5,863 nucleotides of DNA from Actinomycetota bacterium (GTDB lineage: Bacteria; Actinomycetota; Acidimicrobiia; Acidimicrobiales; JAFATL01), in assembly GCA_019243975.1 (NCBI GenBank), contig JAFATL010000158.1:1-5863 (forward strand), given 5' to 3'. A program made the translations under genes and the position numbers. Below, in pieces: positions 1 through 5,510 of this stretch (the first letter of the stretch is position 1; the number at the start of each line of letters is the position of its first letter). The notes beneath the pieces are model-generated. The model worked only from the letters and a program-made list of their open reading frames with translations, made no database searches and was not told the DNA's origin.

Positions 1-1005
1 GTTGGCGGACCCGATGACGAGGAGCACGCGTGAGCCCGACGGGATCGTGCCGCCCTCTACCTCGACGTCGGTCGTGGCCAGGCGAGCGAGGGCCTGGCTC
101 GAGGTGTCGTAGCGAAGGGTCTCCTCGATCCAGGCGTCGACGCGCGACGCGTCGGTGAACGGCTTGGACCGCTGGTCGGGGTTGCGCCACGCCCAGTACC
201 AGGCGTTGCCCAGCAGCTTGGTCGTGGTCTCGTTGCCGGCCACGACCATGAGGAAGAGGAAGGCGATGATCTCGTCGTCGCTGAGGCGGTCGCCGTCGAG
301 CTCGGCCTGGGTCAGCGCCGAGACGAGGTCGTCCCGCGGCGAGGCTCGGCGCTTCTGCACCAGGTCGCTGAAGTAGCCGGCGAGAGTGATGGCGGCCTCG
401 AGCCCGGCATGGGGCACGTCGAGCACGCCCGCCTCCCGGTGCACGAGGAGGTCGGCCAGCCGCCGCACCTCGTCGCGATCGGATTGGGGTACGCCCATCA
501 TCTCGGAGATCACGTCCATCGGGAGGCGACCGGCGAAGTCGGCGATGAAGTCGAACGCGCCCTGCTCCAACAGCGGCTCGAGGTACTGCACGGTGAGCTC
601 GCGAATGCGCGGTTCGAGGTCGACGACGCGCCGGGGCGTGAAGCCGCGGGACACCAGCCCGCGCATGCGCGTGTGCCGGGGCGCGTCCATGGCGAGGAAC
701 GACATCGTCTTGTGCGCGTGCGGCCCCCAGGCGATGGGGTCGAGCGATACGCCGTGGCTGCTCGAGAACGTGCGCGAGTCGCGGAAGGCGGCCGTGACCT
801 CGGCGTGCTTCGACAGGGCCCAGAAGTCGAGCTCGTCGTTGCGGTACAGCGGCGCCTCCGCCCGCAACCGCGCGTACGTCGGGTACGGATCCTCGTGAAT
901 GGCGTAGTCGTACGGGCTGTACTGCAGCGCCTCACCGTTCTGGCCAGCGGATCGGCGTGTTTTAGGCGACATCTGCTGGCCAGAACGCGACGGGGTGGGC
1001 ATCAT
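1..1005 (-). CDS. Cytochrome P450, C-terminal part beyond the left edge
   Basis: This is a heme-thiolate monooxygenase of the soluble bacterial P450 class, which hydroxylates a small hydrophobic substrate using electrons from ferredoxin or another redox partner. The visible part is 335 codons, open at base 1; families of this type are about 400 residues, so roughly the last fifth is missing, including the heme-cysteine loop. Numbered from the ATG at 1005: the N-terminal signature YSPYDYAIHEDPYPTY begins near residue 29; the C-helix heme-propionate pair is H111/R115 (APRHTRMRG); the I-helix oxygen-activation motif AGNETT is at 256-261; the K-helix ExxR is E295/R298 (EETLRYD). Three in-frame ATGs are possible starts: 1005 (ATGA overlap with the tetR stop), 1002 (TGATG) and 972. 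None has a good Shine-Dalgarno sequence, which favours coupling to tetR and the start at 1005. The substrate cannot be read from the sequence. AGNETT also occurs in actinobacterial sterol and fatty-acid P450s, but that is only a hint. Confidence 0.95.
   Translation of the reverse strand, partial: MMPTPSRSGQQMSPKTRRSAGQNGEALQYSPYDYAIHEDPYPTYARLRAEAPLYRNDELDFWALSKHAEVTAAFRDSRTFSSSHGVSLDPIAWGPHAHKTMSFLAMDAPRHTRMRGLVSRGFTPRRVVDLEPRIRELTVQYLEPLLEQGAFDFIADFAGRLPMDVISEMMGVPQSDRDEVRRLADLLVHREAGVLDVPHAGLEAAITLAGYFSDLVQKRRASPRDDLVSALTQAELDGDRLSDDEIIAFLFLMVVAGNETTTKLLGNAWYWAWRNPDQRSKPFTDASRVDAWIEETLRYDTSSQALARLATTDVEVEGGTIPSGSRVLLVIGSAN
936..987. repeat. Perfect 13-bp inverted repeat at the P450 5' end
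   Basis: CGTTCTGGCCAGC at 936-948 and its exact reverse complement GCTGGCCAGAACG at 975-987 are separated by 26 bases. Each arm also contains the 8-bp palindrome CTGGCCAG. In the mRNA the arms could form a 13-bp stem with the ATG at 972 in the loop. If the P450 starts at 1005, both arms are coding (residues SGQQ and SAGQN). It could be a translation-control hairpin or a pair of protein-binding sites. The pairing is seen in the sequence; the function is inferred. Confidence 0.6.
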
Positions 1006-1589
1006 CGCTTGGCTCGCAGGACGAGGGTGGCCACGTCGCCCAGCTCGGACGCCAGGTCGGCGTACTGCAGGTGGCCCATGCCGGCCTGCAGCAGGGCGCC
1101 GGAGAGGGCGAACTCCAGCGCGTGCACGGCGGTGGGCGACGCCTTGGGTCCGAGCGCCTCGGTCAGGCGAACCCGGATCTCACCGCCGACGCGCTCGCGC
1201 AGGTGGGCGACGTCGGGGTCGCCCGCCAGCATGGCCGTGGTGCAGGCGGCCGACAGCTCGGGCTCGTCGGCGACCAGCAGGCAGATGTCGCGGATGGTCG
1301 TGATGGCGTCATCGGCGCGGGGGAGCGCCCGCAGCCGCCGCCACCACACCTCGGCGAAGAGATGGTCCTTCGAGGCGAAGTACGTGTACGCAGTGGCCGG
1401 CGCCACGCCGGCGCGTCGGGCCACGCCCCGCACGGTCGTGCCCTCGTAGCCCTGCTCCCTGACCTCGACCACGACCGCGTCGACCAGCTTCTGCACCGTG
1501 TCGGCCTGGCGGTCGGTCAGGCGCCGCCGGGTCGGTTCGCGCGCCTCCGGCGGCAACCGGACCGGAGTGCTGGACACGTGTCCAGACAC
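1002..1589 (-). CDS. TetR-family transcriptional regulator
   Basis: A 195-residue DNA-binding repressor-type protein of the normal TetR length. The N-terminal helix-turn-helix is clear at residues about 32-78, with the typical block TTVRGVARRAGVAPATAYTYF at 51-71 followed by SKDHLF. The C-terminal ligand and dimerisation domain is all-helical and not recognisable to a subfamily. The GTG at 1589 gives the longest form, but it lies inside the predicted -10 box. A second in-frame GTG at 1577 would remove four residues and fits a nearly leaderless transcript. Neither has a good ribosome binding site. A perfect 16-bp palindrome covers this start region, so autorepression is likely. The stop overlaps the probable ATG of the downstream P450, making that gene the obvious regulated partner. 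The ligand is unknown. Confidence 0.93.
   Translation of the reverse strand: MSGHVSSTPVRLPPEAREPTRRRLTDRQADTVQKLVDAVVVEVREQGYEGTTVRGVARRAGVAPATAYTYFASKDHLFAEVWWRRLRALPRADDAITTIRDICLLVADEPELSAACTTAMLAGDPDVAHLRERVGGEIRVRLTEALGPKASPTAVHALEFALSGALLQAGMGHLQYADLASELGDVATLVLRAKR
1570..1585. promoter_or_regulatory. Candidate TetR operator, perfect 16-bp palindrome
   Basis: CTGGACACGTGTCCAG is identical to its reverse complement over all 16 bases. It lies immediately downstream of the predicted -10 box of tetR and over both candidate start codons. TetR-family regulators commonly bind palindromes of this size in their own promoters, so this is the best operator candidate in the window. Binding is inferred. 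Confidence 0.65.
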
Positions 1590-1614
1590 TAGTCCGGCTG
1601 CCCCCGGCTGGCAA
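1586..1614 (-). promoter_or_regulatory. Predicted sigma-70-type promoter of tetR-P450
   Basis: Read on the minus strand, TTGCCA (1614-1609, five of six matches to TTGACA) is followed after exactly 17 bases by TAGTGT (1591-1586, with TA at the start and T at the end of the -10 consensus). Transcription would begin near 1577-1580, at or just before the GTG at 1577. The promoter lies mostly in the 36-bp gap after the upstream gene and abuts the 16-bp palindrome. Confidence 0.45.
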
Positions 1615-1625
1615 CGCTGAAATCG

Positions 1626-3245
1626 TTAGCGGCGCCCGCCCCGACCGCCGTCGCTGCCCGAGAAGCCACCGGGGCCGCCACCCGGCCCACTGGTACCGCC
1701 CGACCCGCCGTTGAACCCACCCGAGCGGGGGTCGCCGCCCGACGGCGGCCGATGATCGTCGGTGCCCGGCGTGCGGAAGAAGACCTGGGCGGCGGTGAGC
1801 GAACCGTCGCTGGCGAGCGCGCCGGCCGCCATCAGCTCGTCGCCGACCTTGATGTCCGACAGCGTCGCGCTCTGGTTGTTCGCCGTCTTGTAGGTGGTGT
1901 CAGCGGTGACGTTGACGGTCTTCGTGGTCTGGCCGTCCGGCGTCGTGACCACGATGGTGTTGCCGGTGATCGACTTCACGATGCCCATCACCCGCTGCTG
2001 ACTGTCGGATGACCCGGGCCGGTTGCCCTCGTGCTGGCCCTGGTCATCGGCGTGCTGGTTGATCGACCGGTTGCTCGGGCCACTCGCCGGGTCAGCCGCG
2101 GCGGTGGCGCTCGTCGCGTCGTCGCTCTGGCTGTTCTGGGTGCGGGCGCCCTGTACGGACGTGGACGACGCAGGCGCCGGCTTCGGCCGCGGGTCGTGCA
2201 CGTTGACGAACAGCGCGTCGAGGGCCGATCCGTTGACGTGGCCGTAGGCGCTGATGCGCTGGCCGGCCGCGATGTCCGACAAGGCGATCGGGTTGCCGTC
2301 CTTGGTGAACACGGTCGAGCCGTTGGTGTGAACGGTGCGGGTGAACCCACCGTCGTCAGTCAGCGTGATGTCGCTGCCGGAGACCGACGCGACCGTGCCT
2401 CGCAGCTGCACGAGGACGATGAAGACGCGCGCCGCCGTCGGCGTGGTGGCGTCGGTCAGCTGCACGAGCACCTTGTCGCCCACGGCGACGCCGGCGGGCG
2501 CCGTGCGCGTACCGGCTTCGGCGTACTTCGTGTCGGCCGTGGTGGCGATGTCCTGGGTGGTGCCGTCGGCCTTCTTGATGGTGAACGTGTTGGCGCCGAC
2601 GGCGGTGACCGTGCCCCGCGTGACGTGATGTCGGTCGTCCCGCGGCGTCGGTGGCGTGCCCGGCGTGTGCACGTGGACGAACAGCGCGTCGAGGGCGTCG
2701 CCGTTGGCCGCGCCGTAGGCCCGCACCACGTCGCCCGCCTTCACGTCGGCCAGCGTGGTGGCCGCCTTGTCACGGAAGTACTTGGTGTCACCGGAGACGT
2801 TGACCGTGCGCGTGAACCCCTGCCCGTCGGTGACGGTGATGGCCGACGCCGAGGTCGACACCACCTTGCCGCCGAGCGACGCCAGGAGAATGGCGACCTT
2901 GTCCGCCGTCGGTGCGGTGGCGTCGGTCAGCCTGACGAGCACCTTGTCGCCGACCGCAACGCCGGACACGGCCGCCGGGTTGCCCGACTCGGTGTACTGC
3001 GTGTCAGCGTTGGTGGCGATGTCTTGCGTCGAGCCGTCCCGCTGCTTGACGGTGAACGACGTACCGTTCACGGCCGTGACCACGCCGCCGACCAGGCGGG
3101 CGTGACGCCCGTGGTCCGACGCCTGGCGACCCGGCGACGCGGAGGCCGCGGTGGTGAGAGCGAAGCCGCCCACCACCAGGCTGATGAGCAGCGCGACGGC
3201 GACCCTCACGCTCGTCAACCGCAGGTAGTTCCGACCTTTGCGCAC
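1626..3245 (-). CDS. Secreted protein with five DUF5666-like repeats
   Basis: A 539-residue exported protein of unknown function. Residues 1-36 form a signal peptide: basic start MRKGRNYLRL, hydrophobic stretch 14-30, and an ASA site for signal peptidase I after residue 36. The mature part has five repeats of about 65-70 residues of the small beta-barrel type classed as DUF5666, at roughly 52-120, 125-192, 209-278, 281-349 and 419-491. They share G-x-V-x-S/A-V at the start, a central DGxT segment and VGDKVLV or AGDVVRAYG near the end. Repeats 1-2 and 3-4 form two copies of a double module 157 residues apart. A Ser/Thr/Asp/Gln-rich linker (352-418) precedes repeat 5, and residues about 499-539 are a Gly-rich, probably disordered tail. 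There is no lipobox or sortase motif. The GTG start is well supported by AGGAGG seven bases upstream. It is transcribed divergently from the sigma-factor gene and may be its target. DUF5666 is recognised by pattern and was not searched. Confidence 0.85.
   Translation of the reverse strand: MRKGRNYLRLTSVRVAVALLISLVVGGFALTTAASASPGRQASDHGRHARLVGGVVTAVNGTSFTVKQRDGSTQDIATNADTQYTESGNPAAVSGVAVGDKVLVRLTDATAPTADKVAILLASLGGKVVSTSASAITVTDGQGFTRTVNVSGDTKYFRDKAATTLADVKAGDVVRAYGAANGDALDALFVHVHTPGTPPTPRDDRHHVTRGTVTAVGANTFTIKKADGTTQDIATTADTKYAEAGTRTAPAGVAVGDKVLVQLTDATTPTAARVFIVLVQLRGTVASVSGSDITLTDDGGFTRTVHTNGSTVFTKDGNPIALSDIAAGQRISAYGHVNGSALDALFVNVHDPRPKPAPASSTSVQGARTQNSQSDDATSATAAADPASGPSNRSINQHADDQGQHEGNRPGSSDSQQRVMGIVKSITGNTIVVTTPDGQTTKTVNVTADTTYKTANNQSATLSDIKVGDELMAAGALASDGSLTAAQVFFRTPGTDDHRPPSGGDPRSGGFNGGSGGTSGPGGGPGGFSGSDGGRGGRR
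2193..3092 (-). repeat. Internal duplication of a two-domain module
   Basis: Two copies of a module of about 143 codons, at 2664-3092 (residues 52-194) and 2193-2621 (residues 209-351), stand 471 bp apart. Similarity is clear in the DNA as well as the protein: for example, a 21-base match containing GAACAGCGCGTCGAGGGC starts at 2205 and at 2676. Both copies end in ALDALFV-N/H-VH. This suggests a fairly recent in-frame tandem duplication. Confidence 0.8.
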
Positions 3246-3252
3246 GAATTGT

Positions 3253-3258
3253 CCTCCT
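3253..3258 (-). promoter_or_regulatory. Strong ribosome binding site of the DUF5666-like gene
   Basis: AGGAGG on the minus strand, seven bases before the GTG at 3245. It is the only near-perfect Shine-Dalgarno sequence I found in the window and it fixes that start. Confidence 0.8.
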
Positions 3259-3317
3259 CGATGGGCAGTGCGATCAGCCCGTACATGACCGATGGCCGTC
3301 GGGCGTTACAGATCCCG

Positions 3318-3349
3318 GCCCCCAGGCCGAAAGAAATGGCAATGGGGGC
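3318..3349. promoter_or_regulatory. Potential hairpin between the divergent genes
   Basis: GCCCCCA (3318-3324) pairs with TGGGGGC (3343-3349). Inside this stem, GCC (3326-3328) pairs with GGC (3338-3340), leaving a purine-rich loop. It encloses the ATG at 3336 and overlaps the ATG at 3342, two possible sigma-factor starts. There is no U-tract, so it does not look like a terminator. I do not recognise a known riboswitch. Confidence 0.35.
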
Positions 3350-3401
3350 TCCTGACGATGTGACGAACGCGGTCGCCGCGTCATGTAGAGGGCGTGAGGA
3401 C

Positions 3402-3986
3402 GTGCGCGCCCAACCCGCCACCGGTTCCGGCGACCTGGTGGCCGCGGCGCGCACCGGCGACCAGGACGCGTGGGAGCAGCTCTACCGCGGCCTCCACCGC
3501 CGCCTGCGGGGCTACATCTCGCGGCGCGTCGGCGGCGAGCACGTCGAGGACGTCATGAGCGAGACGATGACGCGCGCCGTGGCCGGCCTCGACCGGTTCG
3601 AGCTCGGGGCGGCCGGCTTCGACGGTTGGGTGTTCGGCATCGCCCGGCGGGTGGTGTTCGAGCACAACCGTCGGGTCGACACGGCCCGCCGCCGCGGACG
3701 CGAAGTCGTCGTCGCCGCGGTCGACACGCGCACCGCGGGCGACGCGGAGCCGGGGGACGACGTCGTGCTCGCCGACGAGCACGCCCACGTGCGCCGGCTG
3801 TTCGCCCAGTTGTCGCGCGCTGAACAGGAGTTGCTCGAGCTACGGGTGATCGCGGGTCTGAGCGCAGACGAGGTCGCTCGCGTGCTCGGTAAGCGCCCGG
3901 GCGCCGTGCGCACCGCGCAGTCGCGTGCGCTGGCCAACCTTCGCAAGCTGTTGGAGGACAACGAGAGGCGGGCGACCGGTGACTGA
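3402..3986 (+). CDS. Sigma-70 family (ECF-like) RNA polymerase sigma factor
   Basis: A short alternative sigma factor that would direct RNA polymerase to a specific promoter set. From the GTG at 3402 it is 194 residues, the usual ECF length. Region 2 spans about residues 11-95 (DLVAAARTGDQDAWEQLY, then EDVMSETMTRAV for core binding and FDGWVFGIARRVVFEHNRR for -10 recognition). A variable linker at 96-130 is rich in Arg, then Asp/Glu. Region 4 spans about 132-185, with the helix-turn-helix LSADEVARVLGKRPGAVRTA. The start is uncertain: in-frame ATGs at 3285, 3336 and 3342 and a GTG at 3360 would lengthen the N-terminus. I chose 3402 because AGAGGG lies about nine bases upstream, homology-like sequence begins right after it, and codons upstream are atypical. 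The stop overlaps the start of the next gene, indicating co-translation with its membrane partner. Confidence 0.88.
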   Translation: MRAQPATGSGDLVAAARTGDQDAWEQLYRGLHRRLRGYISRRVGGEHVEDVMSETMTRAVAGLDRFELGAAGFDGWVFGIARRVVFEHNRRVDTARRRGREVVVAAVDTRTAGDAEPGDDVVLADEHAHVRRLFAQLSRAEQELLELRVIAGLSADEVARVLGKRPGAVRTAQSRALANLRKLLEDNERRATGD

Positions 3987-4899
3987 GTCACGCCGCGACC
4001 TCGCCCTCCTCGACACCCTGGCGGCCGCCCTCGCGCCGGCGCCGGTGGAGCCCAGCGCCTCTGAGCTGTTCTCGCTGCGCATGGCCGTGGCGTCGCACCA
4101 CGCCCTGGTGGACGGCGCCCAGGCCCGACGCGCGGCCGCGACGCGCGTCCCGTTCTGGCGCCGCCCGTGGGCGGTGGCGTCGCTGGCGACCGGTATGGCG
4201 CTGGCTGGCACCGGCGCGGCCATGGCTACGGGGGCCGCACCCGTACCTGACCCCGTGCGCGCGGTCGCTCACGCCATCGGCCTGCCGGTGGACTCACCGC
4301 AGGTCGTGCAGGTGCAGCGGGCCACCCAGACGTTGCAGCACGACCTGTCGAAGCCGAGCACGGCGCCGTCCCCCCAGACGGCACGCGACGCGCAGCGGCT
4401 GCAACAAAAGTTGTCGGACCTCAGCCCGTCGGAGCGAGAGCGCGTCGGGGCCGCGCCGGCCCGCACGCTTGACCGCTGGCGGGGACCGGGTCCTTCTTCC
4501 GGCCCCGGTTCCCCGTCGTCGTCGACGCCGACCGGTCAGGCCCCGTCGCGGCCGACCGGCGAGAGGACCTCGGGCAACTCCGACGAGCGCCGGGGCCCGT
4601 CGGGCGGCGGCAGCGGTCCGTCCACCGACCCCCGTCAGCCCAGCAGCGGCCCGTCGCCGCAGCCGTCTTCGACCCCGACGACATCACCGACTTCGTCGGG
4701 CCCGGGTCAGTATCCGTCGCCCTCCGGCGATCGCCGTGACCCGAGCGGCGGTACCAGCGGCGGCACCAGCGGTGGTACCAGCGGGGGGACGAGCGGCGGC
4801 ACGAGCGGCGGCACGAGTGGCGGAGGGTTCGACCATTCCGGCCCCGGGGGCGGCGGGACCTACCCGAGCGCATCGCCGACCGGGGACGTTCACCGGTAA
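3979..4899 (+). CDS. Single-pass membrane protein, candidate sigma-factor partner
   Basis: A 306-residue protein, probably the regulator or anti-sigma partner of the sigma factor before it. The GTG at 3979 sits in GTGACTGA and overlaps the sigma-factor stop by eight bases; the upstream in-frame ATG at 3925 lies inside the sigma gene and is rejected. Residues 1-63 are probably cytoplasmic. One hydrophobic segment, 64-88 (WAVASLATGMALAGTGAAMATGAAP), follows basic FWRRP, predicting N-in, C-out. The next part (89-165) has PDPVRAVAHAIGLPVDSP and a helical, possibly coiled Gln-rich stretch, resembling the post-membrane part of actinobacterial DUF5667-like partners. Residues 166-306 are Pro/Ser/Gly/Thr-rich and disordered, with six SGGT units. 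There is no Cys and no HxxxCxxC zinc motif, so it is not a classical ZAS anti-sigma factor. The partner role is inferred from operon position and topology. Confidence 0.82.
   Translation: MTESRRDLALLDTLAAALAPAPVEPSASELFSLRMAVASHHALVDGAQARRAAATRVPFWRRPWAVASLATGMALAGTGAAMATGAAPVPDPVRAVAHAIGLPVDSPQVVQVQRATQTLQHDLSKPSTAPSPQTARDAQRLQQKLSDLSPSERERVGAAPARTLDRWRGPGPSSGPGSPSSSTPTGQAPSRPTGERTSGNSDERRGPSGGGSGPSTDPRQPSSGPSPQPSSTPTTSPTSSGPGQYPSPSGDRRDPSGGTSGGTSGGTSGGTSGGTSGGTSGGGFDHSGPGGGGTYPSASPTGDVHR
4744..4824 (+). repeat. 12-bp tandem repeat coding for SGGT units
   Basis: Six complete 12-base units of the form AGC-GGC-GGN-ACS (4744-4815) and a partial seventh (4816-4824). Units differ mainly at third codon positions, for example GGT/GGC/GGG and ACC/ACG. 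The stretch encodes SGGT repeated in the extracytoplasmic tail of the membrane protein. Copy number may vary between strains through slippage. Confidence 0.9.
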
Positions 4900-4904
4900 A
4901 GCCG

Positions 4905-5510
4905 CTACAGCCAACCCTTCTGCTCCGCGATCCGCAGCGCGTCGGAGCGGTTCTGCGCCCCGAGCTTCTGGATCGCCGCCGAGAGGTGGTTGCGCACCGT
5001 CCCCTGCGACAGGTGGAGGGTGGCCGACAGCTCGCCGACGGTCGGGTGGGTCCGCACGGCGGACAGCACCTCCTGCTCCCGCCGGGTGAGCGGGTTGGCA
5101 CCGTCGCTCAGGGCCTCGGCCGCGAACGCGGGGTCGACGATGCGCTCACCCTTCACGGCCCGGCGGATGGCGTCCGCCAGCTGGCCGGCAGGCGCATCCT
5201 TGAGCAGGAACCCTGACGCACCCGCCTCCATGGCGCGCCGCAGGTAGCCCGGCCGCCCGAACGTCGTGACGATGAGCACCCTCACAGCGGGCTGGGCCCG
5301 GATGAGGGCGGCGCATGCGTCGAGGCCGCTCATGCCCGGCATCTCGATGTCGAGCACGGCCACGTCGGGTTCGGCGGCGGCGGCGGCGGAGACGACCTCG
5401 TCGCCCCGCGCCACCTCGGCCACGACCTCGAGATCGGTTTCCAGGTTGAGCAAGGTCGCCAGCGCACCGCGCACCATGGCCTGGTCCTCGGCCAGCAGGA
5501 CGCGGATCAC
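4905..5510 (-). CDS. Response regulator, NarL/DesR type (REC plus LuxR-type HTH)
   Basis: A 201-residue two-component response regulator that would bind DNA after phosphorylation by the adjacent kinase. The receiver domain (about 1-118) has acidic E8 and D9, phospho-acceptor D54 (VAVLDIEMPGMSG), the T82/T83 switch position and K104 (FLLKDAP). The C-terminal GerE/LuxR helix-turn-helix (about 139-198) includes LTRREQEVL and TVRNHLSAAIQKLGAQNRSDA. All key residues are intact and the length is standard. The GTG at 5510 shares GTGA with the stop of the upstream kinase gene, so the two are translationally coupled. Overall it looks like the DesR and LiaR group, but the regulated genes are not in view. 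The stop is five bases from the convergent membrane-protein gene. Confidence 0.95.
   Translation of the reverse strand: MIRVLLAEDQAMVRGALATLLNLETDLEVVAEVARGDEVVSAAAAAEPDVAVLDIEMPGMSGLDACAALIRAQPAVRVLIVTTFGRPGYLRRAMEAGASGFLLKDAPAGQLADAIRRAVKGERIVDPAFAAEALSDGANPLTRREQEVLSAVRTHPTVGELSATLHLSQGTVRNHLSAAIQKLGAQNRSDALRIAEQKGWL

Larger units (their letters stand above)
3246..3401. promoter_or_regulatory. Divergent intergenic control region
   Basis: This 156-bp stretch lies between the secreted-protein gene (leftward) and the sigma-factor gene (rightward) and must hold at least the leftward promoter. I could not assign convincing -35/-10 boxes on either strand. It contains an imperfect 14-bp palindrome, CCGATGGCCGTCGG (3289-3302), and a hairpin at 3318-3349. 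Codons here, read in the sigma-factor frame, include TCA, TGT, AGA and several ending in A or T, unlike the downstream gene, so most of it is probably non-coding. Confidence 0.55.

Noticed and set aside
409..1449. Long plus-strand reading frame opposite the P450 and tetR genes
   Set aside because: It is Arg/Gly/Val-rich with no recognisable domain and runs antisense to two genes with clear motifs; typical of high-GC DNA.
1594..1610. CCGGCTG direct repeat between the secreted-protein gene and tetR
   Set aside because: Two 7-base GC-rich copies ten bases apart are easily explained by chance and form no stem.
3318..3349. Possible riboswitch or rho-independent terminator in the divergent region
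   Set aside because: The stem is real, but I could match no known riboswitch core and there is no U-tract on either strand. It is kept only as a hairpin of unknown role.
2031..3401. Very long plus-strand extension upstream of the sigma factor
   Set aside because: It runs antisense through the secreted-protein gene and has low-complexity Arg/Gly/Val composition. Only the part from about 3402 onward resembles a sigma factor.
4744..4824. CRISPR-like or iteron-like array
   Set aside because: The 12-base units are contiguous with no spacers, in frame, and code for SGGT, so this is a coding repeat.
4421..5101. Minus-strand reading frame opposite the Pro/Gly-rich tail and overlapping the response regulator
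   Set aside because: It is Arg/Ser/Pro-rich without motifs, conflicts with two well-supported genes, and mirrors the 12-bp repeat.
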